A DNA stretch of 64,000 nt. It comes from Ehretia macrophylla (taxonomy: Eukaryota > Streptophyta > Magnoliopsida > Boraginales > Ehretiaceae). Of the stretch, positions 1 to 11,101 are shown one piece after another; the first letter of the stretch is position 1, and every line of letters starts with the position of its first letter. The notes below the pieces were generated by a model. It was not told the DNA's origin. It saw nothing but the letters and a program-made list of their open reading frames with translations, and ran no database searches. The DNA lies in NCBI GenBank assembly GCA_037974665.1, contig CM075764.1, positions 120,218,325-120,282,324 on the forward strand. The letters run 5' to 3'. Made by a program: the position numbers and the translations under genes.

Positions 1-151
1 TTTCGAGTCATAACAAAGATAATATATATATTGGTGTTAACTATGATGGATATTATGTGTTAGAGTAAAATCTTTCAATCATATTCTTACACGTATTAAT
101 CCGATCTTACAATTGTATTTGGATAATATAGTTGTTACCCTTGATGTGCAG

Positions 152-3100
152 GTGGTTTCTGATGAGGCAAGAGCAATGTACAATGGAGGACTGGCAGGTC
201 TAACATATTGGAGTCCAAATGTAAACATATTTAGAGACCCAAGGTGGGGGAGAGGCCAAGAAACACCAGGTGAAGACCCCACATTAGCTGCTAAATATGC
301 TGCTAGCTATGTGCGAGGTCTTCAGGGCAATGTGGGCAACAATTTGAAGGTGGCAGCTTGTTGCAAACATTACACAGCCTATGATATTGATAACTGGAAT
401 GGCATAGATCGGTTCCACTTCAATGCCAAGGTACTTAAAATTCATCTGCTAGCTTCATGAGGGAAAATTCTAAAAAACGTCCGTTCGGACAAAACGGCCG
501 TAAAAGACATGTGGACCCCACATGAGCTCACGTGCTAGACTATCGTTTTGTTTTCTGGACGTTTTTTGAGACTGACTCCCTCAAGAGTTCATGTAGCATT
601 TAATTAAGTGTGTGTATATATATGTGTGTATCAATTCTTAAGTGGTATTATATGGTATTACTTACAACTCTTACGTGACATTAGTTACTCTTTACCTTTT
701 ATGTTGTAAATATTAGACTATTTATTTTTTTCTAAAAACAAACATATCGTATTTATATGTGATACTTGTTACATAAGATCACATAAGATAACCATTAAGA
801 CGTGAAGTTTGTGTGATAAGATTTGGGTCGAATACGTCACTAGTGAAATTTCAAGTCAATTACTTATTCCATTACACAATTTAAATAAATATTTACATTA
901 GTTATACTCTACTTGCTACTAAGATGAAACCCTATAAGTCTAGAAGTTAAAAGTAGTTTTGGTACCTAAAGTCTTTGATGACACATACATTTAAGGATAC
1001 AAACCATCTCAAATTGTTGATTGGCTGACAAGGTTTTATATGGCTTTGACAAGATATGGACGATATGTTTTTGTATTTTTATGAGAAGTTTTACAGCATC
1101 CACGTTTCTCAGAAAAAGATGTTTAGAATTAAATGTCAAGAAATTGTGATCACTAGACACCTTTCAATGACTTATATATATGTGTCCAAATTAATAACGC
1201 CCTCTTTCCTCAACACAAACATAAGCATCAATCTTCGTTTCAACAGTTTGAAATTCAAGACTTAATTAAACCATTACTTGCACGGAACATCCAAACTTTG
1301 AAAACACCCTCTATCTTTTCCTTGAATTGACGAAAAATGCTTGAAAACATTACAGTCTGACGATCAGTTGAGTAAAGAGTGGACTTTACGTGTTTGTAGA
1401 GCTCACTCCCACACTTGATAAAAGGGTTCAACTATAATGTTCTAAAGAATTTCTCTGAATTAACACCATTCATTGTCTTATATCCCTTTAAAAAAACAAT
1501 GAATGGTTTTAATCTCCCTCGATAAATAATATACAATCAATGAATATATATTATAAGATGATCCATATTCAAAATTTTACTTGCCAAAGAGTCATTAATA
1601 AAATGTAAAAATTAATTTTTGGCTTGATGTATGGGAACAGGTAAGTAGACAGGACTTAGAGGACACATATAATGTACCATTCAAAGCTTGTGTTGTGGAA
1701 GGCAGAGTTGCAAGTATAATGTGCTCATACAACCAAGTCAATGGCAAGCCCACTTGTGCTGACTCTAATCTCCTTCGTAACACCATCCGTGGCCAATGGC
1801 GCCTTAATGGGTGAGTTTCTGTGTCATACAATTTCCATGATAAAATACTTATGTTATTTTTGATTAACTCGGACCATGTGTCTTTCGAGTAACGTCATGT
1901 ATCTCGAAGTTCAATATTTCTTATATAAGTTTAAAAAAAAATTTCGGAAAGAATTCTTCGTCATAAAAAAGAAAAAAAAGAAAAAAACTTTGGCAATTGT
2001 GTTTTCTTGTGATGCTCACGAATTATGATTATGGTGCCTAATTTATTTGTATTGACTTAAACAGATATATTGTTTCAGACTGTGATTCTGTTGGTGTCAT
2101 GTATGATTCTCAACATTACACAACCACACCAGAAGAAGCAGCAGCTGCCTCCATTAAAGCAGGTAGTGACATCTCCAATGTTAACAAGATGAAATAACTA
2201 ATATAATCAAGTTTGCATTAATTTTAAGGAAAATGAGTATATATTACTTGTATTGGTCAAAGACTAATGAAAATATGTCTAGAATTTAGCTAATAAATGT
2301 CACTAATATATAAGCAGAGGAACAAATACTTTAAGCATGTCTTACAAGTTGCATGCACAATAACAATGCGCATGTTATATGTCACTGTCTACGTGTTATT
2401 GCTCATTCTTTACCTCTTATACACGTTAGTTATTTTATTCAAACAAATGGGTTTCATTTACAGATTATACTTATCAAGTAAGATGCCAAGTAAAAGTTGA
2501 ACTTCGAGTGATATTTATTATTAACTTTAATAATGAGTAAAATATTGACTTTAATTTGTTCCAATGCAGGCTTAGATTTGGACTGTGGGCCTTTCTTAGC
2601 AATCCATACAGAGAACGCTATACATACTGGTAGACTTACCGAGGCTGATGTGAATGGGGCGTTATCAAACCTTCTTGCGGTCCAGATGCGATTGGGCATG
2701 TTTGATGGGCCCCGGCAACCCTATGCTCACTTGGGCCCAAGAGATGTTTGCCCTCCAGCCCACAACCAATTAGCCCTTGAAGCAGCCCGTCAAGGCATAG
2801 TTCTCCTCCAAAATCGTGGACGCTCATTACCATTGTCCACTAGCCGTCATCGAACTGTTGCAGTTATTGGGCCCAATTCTGATGTTACTGTTACCATGAT
2901 AGGCAACTATGCTGGTATGTTGATCTTATCCCATGTCTGACTTAGCTGAGAAAACTACACAGTCATCTAAAGGGGATTTTTCATCTCATTTATCCCTATC
3001 TAGTAAAAGCAGCTGTCCTTCCGGGGCCAGCTCCAAATTATGATACACAAGTAGATATTGTAATCCAAAATTTACTAAATAATCTGTACACTAATTTGTT

Positions 3101-4855
3101 TCTCTATAAATATGTGCAACTTGAAACCCATGATTACCTCACAGAATCCTTTGTATTCTTCAATTTATGATACATATATGTGATTATTCCCCATGCCCCG
3201 AGTAATATTGGACTTTTTCCCGTGAAGAAATGGAATATGTTATGTCTTAGGTTTAAAACACTAAACCTACCAGTGGAACACGTGTCGTAAGTACGAGAAT
3301 AATTATTTTTCGATATGACTTAATATAGTTAATCTAGTTATTACTTTAATTCACAATACTGACTTATAAATTATACCCCATAATATGAGACATTAATTAC
3401 AAAATTCATTGTATTAGTGATAGTTCTATCTGGATAATTTGATCTAGAATTGAACAGCATATGCCAAATGGTTATTGTAATTCCAGTGGTTGCTCATTGT
3501 TAACTATATATGATACAGGAGTTGCTTGTGGCTACACTACTCCATTACAAGGTATAGCAAGATATGTTAGAACAATTCATCAGCCAGGATGTGTTGCTGT
3601 GGCTTGCAATGCTAGACGTCAATTCGGAGCCGCCGAGGTCGCCGCCCGACAGGCAGATGCAACTGTACTAGTGGTGGGGTTGGACCAATCGATTGAAGCA
3701 GAGGCTAGGGACCGGGTCAGCCTGCTCTTGCCAGGTTACCAACAAGAGCTTGTGAGTAGAGTTGCCCAGGCTTCCAGAGGCCCTACTATACTAGTCTTGA
3801 TGTCTGGAGGTCCCATTGATGTTACATTTGCTAAAAATAATCCGAGGATTTCCGCCATAATTTGGGCTGGTTACCCGGGTCAAGCTGGAGGAACAGCCAT
3901 AGCTGATGTCATATTCGGAACAACAAATCCAGGTATGTATTACATACATACTACACTAATTTCTCCAAGTTAACTACTCTTTTCACATACATTCTAATCT
4001 ATTAATTCCCGTGTTTGAGTTGTGAACAAAATCTCTTCTAAAATATAAAATAAGGTTGCCTAGAGTAAACTATCCTAAAATGAATACATCTGACCCTTTT
4101 TCAGGCTTACACATAACGATAATTTTATGCACTGTACTACCTTTATACAGCTTGTTTCGTAGAAACGAAATTAGGAACGTCAGTATTATCTAATCTAAAC
4201 AAACAAATATATCTAACTTCATTTTTTTTTTCTTTCCATCTTTCACATTTTAGGTGGAAAGTTGCCTATGACATGGTACCCACAAGACTATCTAGCTAAA
4301 GTGCCAATGACAAACATGGACATGAGAGCAAATCCATCAAGAGGCTACCCTGGAAGAACTTACAGATTCTACAAAGGTCCTGTTGTGTTTCCATTTGGAT
4401 TTGGTTTGAGTTACACTACCTTTAGAGAAACTATAGCTCTTGCTCCAACTAGTGTTTCTGTGCCTCTTGCGAGCCTCCATGCTTTCAAAAACTCAACCAC
4501 TTTGAACAATGCAATTAGGGTTACACACACAAATTGTGAATCACTTAACCTAGGTGTACACATTGATGTGAAGAATGAAGGAGACATGGATGGACACCAC
4601 ACCCTTCTTGTGTTTTCAACACCACCATTAAGTGGAAAATGGGCTACTGAGAAGCAATTGGTTGCATTTGAGAAAGTTCATGTGGTGGCTGGGACTCAAA
4701 AAAGAGTGATGGTCAATGTTGATGCTTGCAAGCACTTGAGTGTTGTGGATCAATTTGGTATTAGAAGAATTCCAATGGGTGAACATAGCCTTCACATTGG
4801 TGATCTTAAGCACTCTATGTCACTTCAAGCTGCTTTAGAAGAGATCAAGTCTTGA
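152..4855 (+). CDS. BXL1: Beta-xylosidase / alpha-L-arabinofuranosidase (GH3), 5' part outside window
   Basis: Secreted wall enzyme of glycoside hydrolase family 3 that removes xylose or arabinose from xylan and arabinan side chains. Six exons read in phase: 152-430, 1641-1810, 2065-2162, 2570-2914, 3519-3932 and 4254-4855, ending in TGA. They give 635 residues. BXL1 is about 774, so roughly 140 N-terminal residues including the signal peptide lie before the window, and bases 1-151 are intron. Seen: [15 protein letters not shown] in the first exon, [15 protein letters not shown] in the second, and YIVSDCDSV in the third, where the SDC aspartate is the expected nucleophile of the family. [19 protein letters not shown] and [14 protein letters not shown] follow in the C-terminal GH3 and fibronectin III-like parts. 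No frame breaks were seen. The closest relative in memory is Arabidopsis BXL1; the choice of BXL1 over BXL2-4 is inference. Confidence 0.9.
459..582. mobile_element. Small inverted-repeat element (MITE-like) in a BXL intron
   Basis: The ends are imperfect inverted repeats: a left arm beginning gagggaaaattct and running to aaaaaacgtcc, and a right arm ending ggacgttttttgagactgac then tccctc. The centre holds CG-rich words and a cacatg/catgtg pair. The 124-bp size and intronic position suit a MITE. A clean target-site duplication was not found, so the family is open. Confidence 0.45.
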
Positions 4856-6879
4856 TCTCAACCATCCATGCACGCGTCGACTCTTAAATTTCGCTTATCT
4901 AGAAAACAGGGAATAGCGGTTTGAATAACCGTATAATTCTTTACACAAGCCAATGCTTTTTTCTTATTAAAATATCAACAAGTGTAAATTACAAGAGTGA
5001 TATATAGTCATTACTACAAGTCTAGGAAAAGAAAATTGGGTCAATGACCATTCAAGTGTAATATATATGTACTACAAGTGTGCTTTTGCAGTATGTGGTT
5101 TGGAAATAAAAGAGTGACTTGAATAAATGATCCGGGGTAAAAATATGCAGCTAATTATACCCTTTTCTATTGTAGCTAATACCCAGGCAACGCATTAGAA
5201 TATTCTAACTTATACCATTAATTGAGGTCGTTTATATGAATATGATGATATTACTTAATTCTATTGAGAGACTTATCTTCTAGTAATAATTCTATGCATG
5301 TAAAATCTCGTATAAGTGTCACCATCCAATTTATCTTATAATTTTCTTGAATCTCCTGTAACATGGAGCTAAAAATCGCTTTACCATTAATTTCCAATTA
5401 ATATCGCAACCGGCAGTATCGAGGGAAGCCAAAATAATACCCCAATTAACCTGAAAAAATATAGATTGAGTTGTTTTCTCTATGAACCACTCTTATTAAT
5501 AAATTAAAAGCTGATGATTATTATTATTTTTATTTCATTTTAAATGTTTCTTCATTTAGGTAAGTTGTCATTATCAACAGAAAATCAAATTTAGATGTTG
5601 AACAGAGCCAGATTTTCAATCCTTTCTCTCAACGAGCTATAATACTGGCTGCGAGTATTAAGTTAAATAATAATTGATCCATAATGAACTAGGTCCAACT
5701 ACTAGTATGTTAACCCGTTAAGTCTCCTCAACTGCTCCGAAATGTTTAAGTTTATGATGATAGTAATAGTGAATGCATGTCATTATAAAGTGAACATATA
5801 GATAAGAATGTCATAGTCTCCTTCTCTTAAATACATAATTTTCTCTTTGCACTCTATAGAATGAGACCACAGCAGTGGAAAAGCCCACAGGTTCACCTAG
5901 TACCCCGGTCTAATACAATTATAATAATTGAGGTTTAACTACTAGTCCACCAACACATTGAAGTTCAAAGTACTTAAGTTCGATATGACTGTAATAAGGA
6001 ATCCAAACAATTATAAACTAATTAATGTAGAACGAGATGTTATATAATCACGTGCATGGAAAATGACTACAAAGGTGATGTAAACGTCAAAGAGATACAA
6101 GGTTTCAATTGAAATGGCAACAGGACAATCAAACAAGGTTAGTTGAGGAAGATATTTTCTCTGATGCTGTTAATTGATGTCCATAAGATGTTTGATGTAT
6201 TAACAATCTCAACCAGAACTTTAATAAACATGCAAGGGTAGTAGCAGCCAGAAAGGAATATATATAGGGTAGTCCAATTGTGGCCTAATTCCATCTTGTT
6301 GTGGTCCAATCTGTCCGGCCCTCTACCCTACCTCGGCAAAGAAGGGTAATGATCAATGATCGTGTGATTCAATAATAATAAAGTGATTTACACAATAAAT
6401 TGTTTGGATTTAATAACTCATTTTTACTCACTTCTCAATCAATTACGATTAAATTTAATTTTACACACAAGTCTGGATTGATCCTACTTCCATTCTGAAA
6501 GAAACTTTATGAGATGAAAGTTTCGATCGACGTGAAATTTTAAAACTAACTTGTCAATATGTATTAAACAAAAATAAAAATTTCAAATTGTAATGGTCAA
6601 ACAATAGTAAAAAATCATAAAAAACCCTATAATTACTTGTACTGAAAAATAAGTAAACATAATTTTTCCTAAACAATAAAATATTATGGGGAGGTTCCAT
6701 TTCCGCCTGCCTGACTCTCACCAACCCATCTTCCATAGGTTCTTGTTGTAGTTAGTTAGCATTTTGGTTCAAAATTTGATTCTACATTTATGTTTGTTCA
6801 TACCATATATGATGAGATATTTTATGCAAGGCTATTAAATTCATATCCTTATCGTATCCTCTTACTCAACCATCCTCTT
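4856..6879. other. Intergenic: BXL 3' UTR and AT-rich spacer
   Basis: The first few hundred bases should be 3' UTR of the xylosidase gene. The rest is AT-rich spacer without a believable coding exon. Two loosely similar stretches, near 5690-5780 and 5930-6000, share the word aactactagt. About 600 bases at the right end probably act as promoter of the endosulfine gene. No RNA gene or clear transposon was seen. Confidence 0.5.
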
Positions 6880-6982
6880 ACCAAACACGCATCTCTCTCT
6901 ATCCCTCTTTCATCTCTCTCAATGTTCCATTTTATCTATTCTCTCTTCCTTTGCTTTCTTCTCTAGTTTCCTCTACTTGAAG
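6880..6982 (+). other. Non-coding first exon (5' UTR) of the endosulfine-like gene
   Basis: A pyrimidine-rich leader full of tctctc words runs to a good donor, ag|gtaatg, at 6982/6983. The next acceptor, taacag at 7162-7167, starts an exon whose first ATG is at 7181. A spliced 5' leader is common in this size of plant gene. The start coordinate is an estimate because no transcription start can be fixed by eye. Confidence 0.45.
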
Positions 6983-7180
6983 GTAATGAAAGATTCTCTT
7001 TCCCTTTTTGTATGTGTGAAACCATGGTGATTAATTATGTTGGTTGAGTGCTTCATTTTCTTCATTACATGTGTGAAATGTATAATTATAAATTGATCGT
7101 ATAAAAAGTTCCGTACATTGAATTGTTCGACTTTTTTTATATTTGTTGTAAAATAATGATGTAACAGGCTGATTGATTCA

Positions 7181-9563
7181 ATGGCTGACTACAAGACAGG
7201 TGAAGAGTGTCTTGCCTCCTCCCAAGATCATGAGGTACAACACATGACCTGCCAATAATTTTGTGTATTATTTACTCAAGTGTCTCAACTTTCTTCATTT
7301 TCTCTAAAGTCACCCTTTATCATCTTTATTGCATTAGCTAGAAAAGAAGAAGTACTATGAGAAGTATTTAAAAGGCACGTGAATCATGACATGAAGACAT
7401 AATATAGATACAATGCATGAATTCAAGATAACAATTTTCGATACATCTGTAATTGTGATCTTTTTATTTTTCATTTTTTTATTGGGTTTTGAGGGATACG
7501 AACCTTGGAAAAAGAAAAAAGAATGGGTGATTATTTAAAGTATTTTGAATTTTCGTAAGTTTTTTTTTATGAATATTGTTATATATTTTCTCGAAAATAT
7601 TTTATTTTTTTATATGGTAAAATTTTTATAATATAAATAGATATTTGACTTCCAACATATATATTTTAATGATATGAAAGAATTTGAGTGGCATAAAGGA
7701 ATCTTTGTTCAACTTTTTCAATGGGATCAATAATATTAGGGTAATTTACCGAAATGATTCTAAATATTTATTTATTTTTTATATTTAAATACTCTATTTT
7801 TTATTTGGGTGACATTTATTAGTCTTTGAAACAAAATCTGTAAAAAAATAATGTTAGTGAGCTTGTGAATGGTACGTGGCCGCAAAATGCATAAACTTTA
7901 AGATGCTTATTTTTTATTATGTGACAATTTTATCCTTGAAAATTTGTGAATTTTGTGACCACGTGTCATCCACGTGTTCACTAACGATATTTTTTCGACG
8001 AATTTTGCTCCAAAAACTAATGATTGTCACTAAAATGAAAGATGAAAGACCATTTTTTCCAAAATGAAAGATAGGGGACTTAAATATAAAAAATAATAAA
8101 GATTTAGGACCATTTCGATAAATTACCTGTAACATTATTATATGTTTTGCTTTGAATTATCACTCATTAAGTCACGTTACTAATTCCAAACAATTTTTTA
8201 AGAGTACAATGTGAAAAGGTGTTTGGGAAGCTTTTATTCTTGGTTGAACATATTGTATATAATCAAAATTAGGCATGAATTTGAAGATCAACTAACAACA
8301 ACTACTGTACTACGTTATTCAATTGCCATACGAGTTAGCAGGTGGCTTCCCACAATTAAAAAATATTTAATTTTGACATGTTTTTTATTAAGAAAACTCG
8401 TTTCACTTGATCATAAAATCACTTCAACAATTTAGTTTTAAGTGTAATATTCCACGCTGATATGAGATATAATATAAGAGTGGTTTACAAATTAGTATTT
8501 TGAGTTTAAGATAAACACTTCAATTAATTGTTTTAGTTCAGTGAATTTGAAACTTATAATACTGATTTGAGTTAGGTGTTTAGAGTGTGTCATCCACGAA
8601 ACATTCAAATCAAGAAAAAAAAATGCCTACATAATCTTTCATTTCCAAATCCTGGCCTTTTCTTTTTCATACTCTCGAATATTTTACATTATAGGCCATG
8701 TCGCTTGGTGACAAATATGGAGTATTAATGCCCAAAAAGAAACCTTTGATCTCAAAGGTAAGCATTATTAATCCTGAAACCTTCTCTAGTGGGATTGAAC
8801 TGAAACTACAATCAGAATGAATTCGTGCAGGACCATCAGCGTGCCTTTTTTGACTCCGCAGACTGGGCTTTATACAAGGTATTAAATCTATATGACACGA
8901 GTAACGGAATATTTTCGTCACTAATTTTAATTAGTGATGGAAATTCGTTTTGCTAAAAAACATAAAGAATTCTTTATATTTTATGATTAGGAATGGTTGA
9001 GTCACGTGCATGAGGCATGTGCTCCGTTCGTAAATTTTGGATAGAAAACAATTTGGATAAACGTTCTTTTCATTTATAACGTGATCAAATTCATTTTAAA
9101 ATATCGAGAATCAAATTATCAAATACGATTAACTTTAAAGACTACTGAAATTTTTTACCCTCAAAAGAAATTCGATATACTCTTGTTCATGATTTGTTGC
9201 TCACTTGTATGGTACATTACTTTTGTTAAAAAAAAATAACAGCAAGGTGCAGTAGTGAATCAAAAACCAACAGTGGCCATAGAGACATTGAGGCCAAAAT
9301 TACAGGTAAATTCGCAAAAATCTTTTCTATATTTCTGTTATATATATTTTATTTGGAAAATTCTTTAGTTCGGTACCAGTCGTAAGCCTTGCAGTGAAAT
9401 CCACTTGTATGTTAGAAGACTAGACGACCGTTTATTGAACGAGAGTCTTTTCTATCTCGTTTCTTCATTAGTCAGTTATATCATACTAATAAACAAGTTT
9501 TACAATTTGCAGAGAACACCTCACAAACAGTTGCCTCCTAGAAGGCCAGCTTGTACATCATGA
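7181..9563 (+). CDS. Endosulfine / ARPP19-like small phosphoprotein
   Basis: A 92-residue protein in five coding exons: 7181-7234, 8695-8757, 8831-8878, 9243-9305 and 9513-9563 (TGA). Every junction is GT-AG and phase 0, with exons of only 48-63 bases. Residues 25-51 hold the conserved core: KYGVLMPKKKPLISK directly followed by DHQRAFFDSADW. FDSADW is the plant form of the animal FDSGDY site, whose serine is phosphorylated by Greatwall kinase to turn endosulfine/ARPP19 into a PP2A-B55 inhibitor; here it is Ser48. ETLRPKLQRTPHKQLPPRR follows, and the tail ends ACTS. PP2A inhibition is inferred from the family; plant members are little studied. A MITE sits in the first coding intron. From memory, the Arabidopsis counterpart AT4G16146 neighbours AMSH3, as here. 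Confidence 0.85.
7739..8127. mobile_element. MITE with ~50-bp inverted ends in an endosulfine intron
   Basis: The left end, gggtaatttaccgaaatg and on to about 7790, matches the reverse complement of the right end, which finishes catttcgataaattacc. The match extends about 50 bases with few differences. The length is about 389 bp, with no coding capacity. Such gggtaatttaccgaaatg ends occur on Mutator-like plant MITEs, but that family label is from memory. Flanks are too AT-rich to fix a target-site duplication. Confidence 0.65.
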
Positions 9564-10720
9564 CGCAAATAATCTCGTGGATTTTCAAGTCATTTTAGAA
9601 GGAGAGATAGGCAACTAAAAATTAGAGAAGAAGGAAAAAAAATCGAGAAAGATTGTAATATATATTGTAGTTGATTAATTGTTCTTGGAGGTATTACAAA
9701 AACACCTTTATAATGTTGTCATATTATGTAATTGAAAGTGAAAACTTTAGTTTAATGCTACTAGGATATATATGTTTCTACATTTTCAGTTGGTCACCAA
9801 CTTAAATGTTAATAACTTTTTGTATATAGTAAAAATAATGATTTATAAAATCTCTTGATTGAACCACGTATGCGGATTTACTGTTATACCATAAAATTTA
9901 TAGTCTTAGTTGGGTGGAAATAATGGTAATATAAACAAAATATAATTTGCCAAAAGATACTTTAAGAACAGAAGATATAATGAATGTGTGCACCAAAGAA
10001 TGGTTGAGGAACCATATTATACCTAAAAAATGAAGGAGGTGGTGAATGGCCTATGCTCGGCGATTTAAGAAATAAAATAAACACAATAGTGATATTCACA
10101 TGCTCAAAGTTTAATTATTACACAATATCCAAAATATGGAAAAGTAAAATTTTTTGGTTATACATGATATGCATAATTGGAAAGGTTAAAAAAGACAGGT
10201 GAATTATACAATACCTTAAATTTTAGATACCTTTTCAGCCTTTTTTTCATACCCAATGGAAAATATAAAGTTCTTGCTCCAAATGATTCAGTTATAATAA
10301 ATATTAATTCTAAATTTAAGGAAAATCATTACTTTTAAATATGGTATGAATTTTTTCTTTTTCACCCTCAATTTTCATTTATGTAATGAACTCTTTTCAA
10401 ATAAAGAGAGGGACAAACACTTTCCCGTTGCTTTTTTTTTTTTTGTTGCTAAATCCCCTTGCTCTTTGATTGCGAGCATCATGATCAGTCTTTTTGCTTT
10501 AACCTTTTTTCTTTATTTTTTATTTGATAGAAATTAGAATAAATGTGAGTAATCGATTGCAAGGGAAATTATTGAAAAATAGATCGGTAAGAGAAAACAA
10601 GATAAGAACTTACTTCAAAAAAAGCAATATAAACAAAGCATTTGATTGGAGGAGAATCGATCATAAGACACACATCAAACACGTTAAATAAGAGCGATAA
10701 TTTAATTTTTTATATACTTT

Positions 10721-10760
<40 letters not shown>

Positions 10761-11101
10761 ATATTATATATGATTCAATATTATGAGTAAATATAACTCT
10801 CTCTAAAAATAATTGACAGACAAAGAGAAGGTAGATCCTATCTCTTATATCGAGCATTCATGCCTATCTATTTATTATTAATAGAAAGATCAAATACCGG
10901 ACTTTGCCCTTTTTTTGTTTTGTTCTTTTGCCCTTTTCTAATTGAACCAAGAAATTGAGGAAAAACAACAAAAAATAAAACTCCGGTTCAGCATAAACTC
11001 AAACCTTGACCAAAAAAAACAAAAAAGCATAAACTCAAACCTGTAAAGCCCTTTAGATGAGCCACTTCCATCTTTGGTTTTAGGGAGTGGCATGAGAGAC
11101 T
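9564..11101. other. Intergenic spacer with (TA)n; PPR40 promoter side
   Basis: Endosulfine 3' UTR lies first, then AT-rich spacer with no convincing gene. A TA dinucleotide run covers about 10724-10758. In the leader of the next gene an out-of-frame ATG lies at 11092, ten bases before the main ATG. It opens a 12-codon reading frame that ends at 11130, overlapping the PPR start. Confidence 0.5.
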
